From Lentzea cavernae (GTDB lineage: Bacteria > Actinomycetota > Actinomycetes > Mycobacteriales > Pseudonocardiaceae): a stretch of DNA of 64,000 bases. Location: contig NZ_BNAR01000001.1 in the NCBI RefSeq assembly GCF_014653695.1, positions 558,001 through 622,000 of the forward strand, read 5' to 3'. Both the position numbers and the translations under genes were made by a program. Of this stretch, positions 25,753 through 33,761 are shown in pieces; the first letter of the stretch is position 1, and each line of letters begins with the position of its first letter. The notes beneath the pieces are model-generated. The model ran no database searches and was not told the DNA's origin. It worked only from the letters and a program-made list of their open reading frames with translations.

Positions 25753-27428
25753 TGGCCCGTGCCGTACTTCTGCAGCACGTTGTCGGTCATCCACTGGATC
25801 AGCCGGTCCCCGCCACCGCTGCCCTTCCAGGTCGCGACGGCGTCCTTGACCTCCTGCACCTTCTTCTTGCCCCGGTAGCAGTCCTTGATCGTGTCCGTGA
25901 CGGCCTGCGCGGCCTCGGCGGTGGCCTGCGCCTGCGGCATGCTGACGTTCATGCCCCAGAAGACGGGCTTCGCGAGCGCCTTGGCGTTCGCGGCCTGCCA
26001 GGCGGCGAGATCCCGGGTGACGCCCTGCGCGGTCTGGTTGCTGATCACCTGGGCCGGTGAGGCGAGGAACGGGTAGGTCTGCGCCTGGACCTCCTTGCGG
26101 CCCGCGTCGGTGGGCGTCGGCACACCGCCCGAGGTGGTGAAGTGCGTGCCCTCGACACCGAAGTTGACCGCGGTGTACTCGGCGGAGCCGAAGGGCGCGG
26201 CCAGGTAGTTGGCGACGGCCAGGAGCTCCTCGATCTGCTCCGGCTTCAGGCTCGCGTTGAGGTAGCTGACGATGCTGGTGGCCGGCCCCATGTCGACGCG
26301 CGGCGCGCTCTTGCCGTCGGCGGCGAAGAAGTCGAACGCGCCGCGCCGGTAGTTCGGGTTCGCCGCCACGCCGTTCTGGTGGTCGGCGAGGTTCCACGCG
26401 CCCGTGCCGCCGCCCGCGATCAGCACCTTGCCCGCGTAGAACCGGGTGGTGCCCGCCTGGTCGCCCGCGAGCGCGTCGGGGTGCACGTACCCGGCCGTGG
26501 CGAGGCGGTGGTGCCAGTCGAGGGCCTCGTAGAACTGGTCGGTCTCGTAGAGGTGGACGAGCTTCCCGTTGTCCACCTTCCACTTCAGCGGAGCGCCGAA
26601 GGCCGTGTACAGGTAGGTGTAGACGTCGTCGAACGCCCAGACGCCGGCTTTGGCGTCGGTCAGCTCCTTGCCCAGGTTCATCAGGTCCTCGGCGGACCTC
26701 ACCTGGTCCGCGGTGATGCCCTTGGCCTCGAGGACGTCACGCCGGTAGAACGTCGTGCCGGCGACCACGAAACCCGAGGAGAAGCTGGGGATCCCGTAGA
26801 GCTTGTCGCCCCAGGCACCCGCCCGCCAGGCGGCGGTCGGGATGGCCGCGAGGTTGGGGTACTTCTTCACGTTGTCACCGGACAGGAACGGCGTGAGGTC
26901 CGCGAGCTGGTTGCCGACCAGGCCGCCGGTGTTGAAGTTCGGGTTCCACCAGGACGGCAGGTTGATCCAGTCCGGCAGCCTCTTCGCCGCGGTCATCGTC
27001 GAGACGATCGTGTTGTAGGTGTTGCCGTCGGCCGGCTTCATCTCCAGCTCGACGCCCAGGGCCTTGTTCATGGCCTGGTAGAAGGCGTTGTCGGCGGGCG
27101 GGATGGTGCCCCACAGCGGCACGACCGCGGAGTACTTGCCGCCCCTGCCCGGTATCGCCGGCACGGTGGCGACGCGGTTCGCCGGGTAGCTCAGGAAGCC
27201 GGGATCGGTGAGGACGTCCGGGCCGCCCGCCACGGACGGGATGTCCGGCTTGATCGAGGTGAGCGGCACGTGGGCGGGCAGGACGGCCTTCAGCCCCGCC
27301 TCGGAGTTCACCCCGGCCCGCTGCGCCGCGCTGCCGCCGCACGCGGACAGCAGCGGTCCCGCCGCGACGAGCCCCGCGGCGGCGATGGAGGCGTTCAGGA
27401 AGCTTCTGCGGTTCAACTCGATGCCCAT
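25749..27428 (-). CDS. oligosaccharide-binding lipoprotein, LplA-like
   Basis: This 559-residue exported binding protein is the first gene of the eight-gene operon. The signal combines a twin-arginine motif (NRRSFLNASI) with a lipobox LLSAC, so C30 is lipidated. After a Gly/Ser region come VPLWGTIPPADNAFYQAM, DGNTYNTIVSTMTAAKRLPD and KLYGIPSFSSGF, typical of large LplA-type oligosaccharide-binding proteins, which exceed the usual 420-residue size. The ATG at 27428 is the only start that places the signal at the N terminus; longer upstream reading crosses the promoter. The operator at 27458-27471 lies 30 bases upstream of the start. The ligand is inferred from the enzymes that follow to be a xyloglucan oligosaccharide. 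Confidence 0.88.
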   Translation of the reverse strand: MGIELNRRSFLNASIAAAGLVAAGPLLSACGGSAAQRAGVNSEAGLKAVLPAHVPLTSIKPDIPSVAGGPDVLTDPGFLSYPANRVATVPAIPGRGGKYSAVVPLWGTIPPADNAFYQAMNKALGVELEMKPADGNTYNTIVSTMTAAKRLPDWINLPSWWNPNFNTGGLVGNQLADLTPFLSGDNVKKYPNLAAIPTAAWRAGAWGDKLYGIPSFSSGFVVAGTTFYRRDVLEAKGITADQVRSAEDLMNLGKELTDAKAGVWAFDDVYTYLYTAFGAPLKWKVDNGKLVHLYETDQFYEALDWHHRLATAGYVHPDALAGDQAGTTRFYAGKVLIAGGGTGAWNLADHQNGVAANPNYRRGAFDFFAADGKSAPRVDMGPATSIVSYLNASLKPEQIEELLAVANYLAAPFGSAEYTAVNFGVEGTHFTTSGGVPTPTDAGRKEVQAQTYPFLASPAQVISNQTAQGVTRDLAAWQAANAKALAKPVFWGMNVSMPQAQATAEAAQAVTDTIKDCYRGKKKVQEVKDAVATWKGSGGGDRLIQWMTDNVLQKYGTGQ

Positions 27429-27457
27429 GGCGGAACCGATCCTTCGTCGTCGAAGTG

Positions 27458-27512
27458 TCGAAGCGCTTAAACAGATGTCGGCGAGGCTAGTGATGCAGGT
27501 CTCGTCAGACAA
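27458..27512 (-). promoter_or_regulatory. promoter and LacI operator for the eight-gene operon
   Basis: On the minus strand TTGTCT (27507-27512) and TAGCCT (27484-27489) are 17 bases apart. TCGAAGCGCTTAAA (27458-27471) lies just downstream, around +15, and matches 11 of 14 positions of the perfect palindrome at 31424-31437. Placement suggests a block to transcription by a LacI protein. Confidence 0.6.
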
Positions 27513-27517
27513 GGCCG

Positions 27518-27560
27518 TTGACAGCAGAAACCTGGTCGTGCCAACGTCGAAACGCTTCGC
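27518..27560 (+). promoter_or_regulatory. promoter and LacI operator for the GH3 gene
   Basis: TTGACA (27518-27523) is a consensus -35; the -10 is weaker, CAACGT (27542-27547) at an 18-base spacing. TCGAAACGCTTCGC (27547-27560) follows and matches 12 of 14 positions of the palindrome at 31424-31437. The divergent operon and this gene thus share an operator type. Confidence 0.55.
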
Positions 27561-27588
27561 TTCCAGCGCCGACCCGAGGGGTGACCAC

Positions 27589-30375
27589 GTGGGTACCGAG
27601 TCCGTCCCCGTCGTTGATCGGCTGCCTTTCCGCGATCCGGCGCTGCCGACGCGCAAGCGCATCGACGACCTGCTCGCGCGGCTCACGCCCGACGAACGGC
27701 TCGCGATGCTGCACCAGTACTCGCCGGCGGTGCCGCGGCTCGGCCTCGGCGCGTTCCGCACCGGGACGGAGGCGCTGCACGGCGTCGCCTGGCTCGGCCC
27801 GGCCACGGTCTTCCCGCAGGCGGTCGGCCTCGGCGCGACCTGGGACGAGGAGCTCGTGCGCCGCGTCGCCGAGGCCACGTCGATCGAGCTGCGGGCGTTC
27901 CACCACCACCGCCCGCCCCCCGTCGGCACGGGCGCGACGAGCCTGCAGGCCTGGGCGCCGGTGCTGAACCTGCTGCGCGACCCGCGCTGGGGCCGCAACG
28001 AGGAGGGCTACTCCGAGGACCCGGTGCACACCGCGCGACTCGGCACGGCGTTCTGCCGGGGACTCGCGGGCGAGCACCACCGGTTCCTGCGCACCGCCCC
28101 GGTGCTCAAGCACTTCCTGGCCTACAACAACGAGAACGACCGTTGCGTCACCTCGTCCGGACTGCGCCCGCGGGTGCTGCAGGAGTACGACCTCGCCGCT
28201 TTCCGCCCGGTCGTGGCCTCCGGTGCCGTCACCGGCGCGATGGCCGCCTACAACCTCGTCAACGGGCGGCCGTGCCACGTCACCCCGCTCATCGAGACCG
28301 AGCTGCGCCGCTGGACCGACCAGGAGCTCTTCGTCGTCAGCGACGCCGAGGCACCCTCCAACCTGGTCGACCCCGAGCACTACTTCGAAGACCACGCCGA
28401 GTCGCACGCCGCCGCGCTCAGGGCGGGCATCGACAGCTTCACCGACCACGGGCAGGACAGCGCGACGCCGGTCGGCAGGCTGCGGGAGGCGCTCGACCGC
28501 GGGCTGATCGACCAGTCCGATGTGGACCGCGCGGTGCGCAGGCAGCTGAAGATCCGCTTCCGGCTCGGCGAGTTCGACCCCGAACTCGACCCCTACGCGA
28601 CCATCGGACCGGAGGTCGTCGACTGCCCCGAACACCGGGCGCTCGCGCTGAGGGCGGCGACCGAGTCGGTGGTGTTGTTGCGCAACAACGGGCTTCTCCC
28701 GTTGCGGTCGAGGAGGATCGCGCTGATCGGCCCGCTCGCGGACGCGGTGTGCGAGGACTGGTACAGCGGCACCCTGCCGTACGAGGTCTCTGTCGCGGAT
28801 GGACTCGGTGTGGCCGTTGTGGACGGATCCGACCGGGTGGCGCTGCGCTCGCGCACCAGCGGGGAGTTGCTGGGCAAGACGGCGTTCGACGTCCACGACT
28901 GGGGCGACGGCGTGCTGACGTTGCGGTCCGCGGAGACCGGCCGGTACCTGAGCCTGCACGACACCTCGCTGGCCGCGGACCAGGAGCTGATCAAGAGCTG
29001 GGAGGTCCGCGAGACGTTCCGGCTGGTGCCCGCCGGGGATTCGGTGCTGCTGCAGAACGTGCTGACGGGCCGGTACGCCGTCGTCGACCCGGTCACCGGC
29101 AGGGTGGGCGTCACGGCAGAGACCGCGGACGCCGCCGAGCACTGGGAACGGGAACTGCTGCGGGACGGCACCGCGGAGGCGCTCGCGGCCGCCGCGTCGG
29201 CCGACGTCGCGGTGGTCGTCCTGGGCAACCACCCGCTCATCCACGGCCGCGAGACCGAGGACCGCGAGGGCATCGCGCTGCCGTCCTCCCAGGACGCTCT
29301 GCTGCGCGCGGTCGCCGGAGTTCGCGAGGACACCGTTCTCGTCGTGATGAGCAGCTACCCCTACGCCGTCGACTGGGCGGACGAGCACCTTCCCGCCGTG
29401 GTGTGGACGTCGCACGGCGGGCAGGAGACGGGCACCGCGCTCGCCGCCGTCCTGCTCGGCGAGGCCGACCCCGGCGGACGGCTGCCGCAGACCTGGTACC
29501 GCGGCGGCGACGCGCTGCCGCACCCGCTCGACTACGACGTCATCAAGGCGGGCTGGACCTACCAATACCACCGGGCCGCGCCGCTCTACCCGTTCGGACA
29601 CGGGCTCTCCTACGCGGAGTTCGCCTTCCGCGACTTGGTCCTGTCCTCCGGCACCCTCACGCCGAACAGCGCGGTGGACGTCTCGGTGACCCTGGCGAAC
29701 ACCGGCACGCGGGCGGGCAGCGAGGTCGTCCAGCTCTACGTCCGCGCCTTGAACGCCCGCTACGAGGCACCGCTGGTGCGGCTCGCCGACTTCCGCAAGG
29801 TCGCGCTCGCCCCCGGCGAGGTCCGGGTGCTGCACTTCCGCGTGGCGACCGGTCAGCTCGCGCACTGGGACGTCGCGACCGGGGCGTTCACCACCGATCC
29901 GGGCGACTACGAGCTGCTCGTCGCCCGTTCCGCGCAGGACGTCGTGCTCACGGCCCCGCTCACCGTCGCCGGACCGGCACCCGTCCCGCGCGACGGTGCC
30001 GACCGGCGGCTCCTGGCCGTCGACTTCGACGACCACGACGGCGCGACGATCACCGACGCCACCCGCGCCAGCGGTGACGCGATCACACCCGCCGGTGCTG
30101 CCGCCACGCTGTGCTTCCGCACCGTCGACCTCTGCGGCGCGGTCTCGGTGGACGTCGAAGTCGCTTGCGCCACAAGCGATCCCGGTGGCCGGGTCGAGTT
30201 CTGGTCGGGATCGGCACCGCTGGCGGAGATCCCCGTTCCGGCCACCGGTGACCGCTACTCCTGGACCACCGTGACGGCAGCGCTGCCCGCGCCGCTGGAA
30301 GGTGTGCACGACCTGCGGGTGGTGCTGCACGGTGATGTCCGGCTCGCCGCCTTCACGTTCACCACGGCCGGCTGA
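27589..30375 (+). CDS. GH3 glycosidase with fascin-like insert and C-terminal CBM6-like domain
   Basis: This 928-residue protein has no signal peptide and probably acts in the cytoplasm on beta-linked glucose or xylose units. The GH3 barrel holds the nucleophile D252 in FVVSDAEAPSNL; RDPRWGRNEEGYSEDP and LKHFLAYNNEND are family blocks. A beta-trefoil, fascin-like insert (about 412-525; LRSAETGRYLSLHD, LLQNVLTGRYAVVD) interrupts the second domain. Then come GNHPLIHGRETEDREG, a fibronectin-like domain, and a CBM6-like beta-sandwich (about 806-928; RVEFWSGS, YSWTTVTAALP). The GTG at 27589 follows GAGGGG; reading upstream crosses the promoter. It would supply the beta-glucosidase or beta-xylosidase step for oligosaccharides imported by the divergent operon. 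Its stop abuts the convergent LacI stop with no gap. Confidence 0.85.
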   Translation: MGTESVPVVDRLPFRDPALPTRKRIDDLLARLTPDERLAMLHQYSPAVPRLGLGAFRTGTEALHGVAWLGPATVFPQAVGLGATWDEELVRRVAEATSIELRAFHHHRPPPVGTGATSLQAWAPVLNLLRDPRWGRNEEGYSEDPVHTARLGTAFCRGLAGEHHRFLRTAPVLKHFLAYNNENDRCVTSSGLRPRVLQEYDLAAFRPVVASGAVTGAMAAYNLVNGRPCHVTPLIETELRRWTDQELFVVSDAEAPSNLVDPEHYFEDHAESHAAALRAGIDSFTDHGQDSATPVGRLREALDRGLIDQSDVDRAVRRQLKIRFRLGEFDPELDPYATIGPEVVDCPEHRALALRAATESVVLLRNNGLLPLRSRRIALIGPLADAVCEDWYSGTLPYEVSVADGLGVAVVDGSDRVALRSRTSGELLGKTAFDVHDWGDGVLTLRSAETGRYLSLHDTSLAADQELIKSWEVRETFRLVPAGDSVLLQNVLTGRYAVVDPVTGRVGVTAETADAAEHWERELLRDGTAEALAAAASADVAVVVLGNHPLIHGRETEDREGIALPSSQDALLRAVAGVREDTVLVVMSSYPYAVDWADEHLPAVVWTSHGGQETGTALAAVLLGEADPGGRLPQTWYRGGDALPHPLDYDVIKAGWTYQYHRAAPLYPFGHGLSYAEFAFRDLVLSSGTLTPNSAVDVSVTLANTGTRAGSEVVQLYVRALNARYEAPLVRLADFRKVALAPGEVRVLHFRVATGQLAHWDVATGAFTTDPGDYELLVARSAQDVVLTAPLTVAGPAPVPRDGADRRLLAVDFDDHDGATITDATRASGDAITPAGAAATLCFRTVDLCGAVSVDVEVACATSDPGGRVEFWSGSAPLAEIPVPATGDRYSWTTVTAALPAPLEGVHDLRVVLHGDVRLAAFTFTTAG

Positions 30376-31398
30376 TCAGTCCTTCGTCACCCGCAGCAGT
30401 GGTTCCCGCGTGCGCACGCCGGTGCGGCTGGCGAGCTTGGGCGGCAGCAACGTCAACGCCGGTGGCTGGTGGCCGTTCAGCTTGGCCACCAGCAGGTCGA
30501 CCGCGCGCCTGCCCAGCACCTCGACCGGCAGCTGGACCGAGGTGAGCCGCAACCGCTCGGCGAGCTCGTCCGGGCAGATCGCGACCACCGCGACGTCGTC
30601 GGGCACCCGCCTGCCCTCGGCCCGCAGGCAGTCGACGACCTTGCCGAGCACCGCCTCGTTCTGCACGACGAGCGCCGACATCCGCGGCAGTTCCCGCAAC
30701 AGCGTGGTGACGACGGCGAGCACGGACTCCTGCCGTTGTTCGGCGGGCAGCGCGGTCGACGTGACGCCCCGGCGCATGGCCGCGGCGCTGAACCCGGCGA
30801 GGGTTCGTTGCGCGAAACCGGTGTTGCGCTCGTAGACGACGCTCGGCGCGCCGAGGAACCCGATGCTGCGGTGCCCCAGTTCGGCCAGGTGGTCGACGCA
30901 GCGCGCGCCGGCCGCCTCGAAGTCCAGGTCGACGCAGGTGAGGCCCTTGACCGCGGCGGGGTGGCCGAGGAGCACGGACGGACTGCCCAGCTGCCGCAGC
31001 ACCGGCACCCGCTCGTCGTCGAGTTCCACGTCCATCACCAGGAACCCGTCCACCCTGCCGCCCTCCGCGAGCGCGCGCAGTCCCGCCGCGCCCTGGTCCG
31101 CGGTCACCAGCAGCACGTCCATGTCGTGTGCGCGGGCGGCCGTGACGACGGCGGTCACGAACCGCATGACGACCGGCAGGTGCACGCCCTCCCGCAACGG
31201 CAGAACCAGCGCCAGCACGTTGGTCCTGCTCCTCGCCGCCGCCGGCAGACCGCTCTGCGGCCGGTACCCGAGCAGCTGGATGCTCTCCCGCACCCGCACG
31301 CGGGTGTGCGCCGAAACCGGGCGTTTGCCCGTCAGCACGTACGAAACAGTGCTGGGAGCGACCCCCGCATGCTTCGCCACGTCCACCATGGTGACCAC
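30376..31398 (-). CDS. LacI-family regulator (paralogue 2)
   Basis: This 340-residue regulator converges on the GH3 gene, and the two stops are back to back (TGATCA). The helix-turn-helix reads VTMVDVAKHAGVAPSTVSYVL and the hinge GYRPQSGLPAAA. The ligand domain has VDGFLVMDVELDDERVPVLR, LTCVDLDFEAAGARCVDHLAELG and VAVVAICPDELAERL, which closely parallel the other two LacI proteins in this locus. The GTG at 31398 follows GGAGGTG. The perfect palindrome TCGAAGCGCTTCGA lies 26 bases upstream of its start, suggesting auto-control. Its effector is unknown. Confidence 0.88.
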   Translation of the reverse strand: MVTMVDVAKHAGVAPSTVSYVLTGKRPVSAHTRVRVRESIQLLGYRPQSGLPAAARSRTNVLALVLPLREGVHLPVVMRFVTAVVTAARAHDMDVLLVTADQGAAGLRALAEGGRVDGFLVMDVELDDERVPVLRQLGSPSVLLGHPAAVKGLTCVDLDFEAAGARCVDHLAELGHRSIGFLGAPSVVYERNTGFAQRTLAGFSAAAMRRGVTSTALPAEQRQESVLAVVTTLLRELPRMSALVVQNEAVLGKVVDCLRAEGRRVPDDVAVVAICPDELAERLRLTSVQLPVEVLGRRAVDLLVAKLNGHQPPALTLLPPKLASRTGVRTREPLLRVTKD

Positions 31399-31423
31399 GC
31401 CGACACCTCCGGACCGCGCCGAA

Positions 31424-31437
31424 TCGAAGCGCTTCGA
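31424..31437. promoter_or_regulatory. perfect palindromic LacI operator
   Basis: TCGAAGCGCTTCGA is a perfect 14-base palindrome in the 200-base gap between two divergent LacI genes. Diverged copies are at 27458-27471 and 27547-27560. It probably controls the regulator at 30376-31398, and perhaps also the one at 31599. Confidence 0.7.
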
Positions 31438-31598
31438 TCGGCCTCAGAATGTGACACGGGCGAAACTGGCCCGTCAAGGAATCGCGCCCCGTTCGACTGT
31501 TTCGACCACGGGCTCGTCGATGGCGGCCAGCGGGTTCGACGTCGTGCCGCGCACCCCGCACTACGATGATCGCCACCACCCACGAGCAGGAGACGGGC

Positions 31599-32600
31599 AT
31601 GATCACGATCAAGGAGGTCGCCCGTCACGCCGGCGTGTCGATCAGCACGGTCTCCTACGTGCTCAGCGGGAAGCGCAGCATCTCCGAGGAGACCAAGCGC
31701 CGCGTCGAGCAGAGCATCGCCGCCCTCGGCTACCACCCGAACGCCGGTGCCCGCGCTCTCGCCTCGAACCGCTCGCGCGTGCTCGGTCTCGTCGTGCCGC
31801 TGCACTCCGACCAGAACCTGCCCGTCGTCATGCAGTTCGTGTCGTCGATCGTGGCCTCGGCCCGCGACCACGACTACGACGTGCTGCTGCTGACCAAGGA
31901 GGCGGGTCCCGGCGAGGCCCACCGGGTGATCGCCAGGTCCATGGCGGACGCGATCATCGTGATGGACGTGGAGAGCGCCGACCCGCGGGTGCCCGAACTG
32001 CGCACCGTCGACGCGCCGGTGGTCCTGCTGGGCATGCCCGACGACCACGAGGGCCTGAGCTGCGTCGACCTCGACTTCGCCGCCGCGGGACGGCGGATGG
32101 TCGGGCACCTCGCCGACCTCGGGCACCGGTCGATCGCGCTGATCGGCTCACCGCCCGCGGTGTACGAGCGCGGCACGAGCTACGCCGCCCGCCTGCTGGC
32201 CGGGTTCCAGCGCGAGAGCACGAGGCGGGACCTGACCGCCACGGTGCACTCGTGCGCCCCCGGTTACGACTCGGTCGCCGCCTGCCTCGACGACGTGCTG
32301 CACGCAGGTCACGGCATCACCGGCCTGGTCGTGCACAACGAGGCGGTCCTCGGCCAGCTCCTGCTCGAACTGCGGCGGCGCTCGCTGGACGTGCCGGCCG
32401 ACCTGTCGGTGATCGCGCTGTGCCCCGACGACGTGGCGGTGAGCCTGCCCGTGCGGCTCACGTCGATCTCCGTGCCGGCGCAGGAGCTGGGGGCCATCGC
32501 CGTGGAGATGGTGGTGACGCGGCTCGCGCAGGACCACGCGCCGGAGGTCAGGCTGCTCCAGCCCCGCCTCACCGAGCGCGGCAGCACGTCCGCCCGCTGA
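31599..32600 (+). CDS. LacI-family regulator (paralogue 3)
   Basis: This 333-residue regulator is divergent from paralogue 2 and has no structural gene directly beside it. The helix-turn-helix is ITIKEVARHAGVSISTVSYVL with hinge GYHPNAGARALA. The ligand domain has MADAIIVMDVESADPRVPEL, SCVDLDFAAAGRRMVGHLADLG and LSVIALCPDDVAVSL. The ATG at 31599 is preceded by GCAGGAGA; an ATG at 31566 would add 11 residues. It is more like the operon repressor at 22810 in its recognition helix than like paralogue 2. It may control genes elsewhere, or compete for the shared operators. Confidence 0.87.
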   Translation: MITIKEVARHAGVSISTVSYVLSGKRSISEETKRRVEQSIAALGYHPNAGARALASNRSRVLGLVVPLHSDQNLPVVMQFVSSIVASARDHDYDVLLLTKEAGPGEAHRVIARSMADAIIVMDVESADPRVPELRTVDAPVVLLGMPDDHEGLSCVDLDFAAAGRRMVGHLADLGHRSIALIGSPPAVYERGTSYAARLLAGFQRESTRRDLTATVHSCAPGYDSVAACLDDVLHAGHGITGLVVHNEAVLGQLLLELRRRSLDVPADLSVIALCPDDVAVSLPVRLTSISVPAQELGAIAVEMVVTRLAQDHAPEVRLLQPRLTERGSTSAR

Positions 32601-32658
32601 CGCGACTCTTCTCAAAGGACGTTCGCGTCACCCGGTCCACTGAGGACCACCGCCGCTC

Positions 32659-32711
32659 TCCGTTCGGTCCTAAACGGACTCGTTCGGACCTGATGTTGCT
32701 CCGAACGGACT
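32659..32711. repeat. cluster of GTTCGG repeats upstream of the roadblock genes
   Basis: CGTTCGGTCC (32661-32670) and CGTTCGGACC (32681-32690) are direct repeats exactly 20 bases apart. TCCGTTCGG (32659-32667) is repeated inverted as CCGAACGGA (32701-32709). ACGGACT also recurs at 32674 and 32705. The phasing is close to two helical turns, so these look like binding sites for a dimeric or oligomeric regulator. They lie about 125-175 bases before the first roadblock gene. Confidence 0.5.
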
Positions 32712-32834
32712 TGTCCCAGGCGTGACGCAGCGACGTAGGGTGATCAGATCACGCGGTCTTCCAGCGAATTCCCGGTGAGTTCGGGGGAATCAGTCGCCGT
32801 GTGTGACCAGGCGCGCACGAGGAGACGAATCAGG

Positions 32835-33209
32835 ATGAACATCGAAACGGCGTTGAAAGAGGCGATGAACATCGCCGGTGCGGTGGGGGCCGCGCTCGTC
32901 GACTACGACAGCGGGATGTCGCTCGGCACGATCGGCGGTGGCGACTGGCTGAACCTGGAGGTCGCCGCGGCCGGCAACACCGAGGTCGTGCGGTCCAAGC
33001 AGCGCGTGATGTCGGCGCTCAAGCTGAACGACGAGATCGAGGACATCCTGATCACCCTGCACCGCCAGTACCACCTGATCCGCCTGCTGACGCCGAGCGC
33101 GCGGGGCGAGTCGAAGCTGTTCCTCTACCTGGTGCTGGACCGGGAACGGGCCAACCTCGCGCTGGCGAGGCACAGCCTCAGGGCCATCGAAGCCGACCTG
33201 ACGGTGTGA
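32835..33209 (+). CDS. roadblock/LC7-domain protein
   Basis: This 124-residue cytoplasmic protein looks like an MglB-type roadblock/LC7 domain, the fold that regulates small Ras-like GTPases. Visible are an N-terminal helix (MNIETALKEAMNI), the strand-turn AGAVGAALVDYDSGMSLGTI, a long helix with VVRSKQRVMSALKLND and strands ILITLHRQYHLIRLL and SKLFLYLVLD. The ATG at 32835 follows an AGGA site. The downstream gene overlaps its stop (GTGA). The usual actinobacterial conservon partners (sensor kinase, DUF742, GTPase) are not adjacent. Its partner is probably encoded elsewhere or is the neighbouring roadblock protein. Confidence 0.7.
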   Translation: MNIETALKEAMNIAGAVGAALVDYDSGMSLGTIGGGDWLNLEVAAAGNTEVVRSKQRVMSALKLNDEIEDILITLHRQYHLIRLLTPSARGESKLFLYLVLDRERANLALARHSLRAIEADLTV

Positions 33210-33703
33210 CCTGGATGGGCGAGTTCTCCCTTCACACGGCGACAAGTGCGGACGCGCTGCCCCTGCGCAGGCGCGGATCGGCGGCACCGGAGGCCGTGCC
33301 GTCCGCGGCGCGGCCCGCTCAGGGCTCCAACGCGAGATTGATGACCGAGGCGCTGCGCGAGGTCCACGCCGACTTCGACTCGGTCTCGATCAACGGCGTG
33401 CTGGTCGCGACGCGGGACGGCCTGGTGCTGTGCGGTGTCACGCGCGGCATCGAGGACGACGGGGTCGCGGCGATGGCGGCGGCGGCGGCCGGGCTCGCGA
33501 CGCAGTTCACCTCCCAGGCCGGTGTCGGCAGTCCCCGGGCGGTGTTCTTCGAGGGCGACTCCGGTCAGGTCGGGGTGTTCGGGGTCGACGCCGACACGCT
33601 GCTGGTCGTGCTCGGCGAGCGCGACACCACCATGGGCATGTTCAACGTCGTCGCCAAGCAGGCGCTGGCGAAGCTGCAGCAGGCGGTCGCCGCTCGCCGG
33701 TGA
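33206..33703 (+). CDS. second roadblock/LC7-domain protein
   Basis: This protein has up to 165 residues. A roughly 40-residue, low-complexity leader precedes a roadblock/LC7 domain (about 45-160) with MTEALREVHADFDSVSINGV, LVATRDGLVLCGVTRGIEDD, VAAMAAAAAGLATQFT and a final strand VDADTLLVVLGERDTT. The start is either GTG at 33206, overlapping the previous stop, or ATG at 33215. It is clearly a paralogue-like partner of the preceding gene, and the two could form a heterodimer. A hairpin follows the stop at 33718-33755. The function in this organism is unknown. Confidence 0.72.
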   Translation: MTWMGEFSLHTATSADALPLRRRGSAAPEAVPSAARPAQGSNARLMTEALREVHADFDSVSINGVLVATRDGLVLCGVTRGIEDDGVAAMAAAAAGLATQFTSQAGVGSPRAVFFEGDSGQVGVFGVDADTLLVVLGERDTTMGMFNVVAKQALAKLQQAVAARR

Positions 33704-33717
33704 CGACCGGACTTCGA

Positions 33718-33755
33718 CGGTGGAGGTGGCCCCGCGCCCGAGGTCACCTCCACCG
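33718..33755. terminator. bidirectional hairpin terminator
   Basis: CGGTGGAGGTG (33718-33728) and CACCTCCACCG (33745-33755) form a perfect 11-base stem with a 16-base loop. It lies between the converging roadblock operon and the GH43 gene and could end both transcripts. Confidence 0.65.
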
Positions 33756-33761
33756 GAGCGG

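Noticed and set aside
27429..27998. in-frame extension upstream of the LplA-like binding protein and of the GH3 gene
   Set aside because: Both extensions cross the divergent promoter region and its operators. The chosen starts give a proper Tat lipoprotein signal and a GH3 start after a ribosome binding site.
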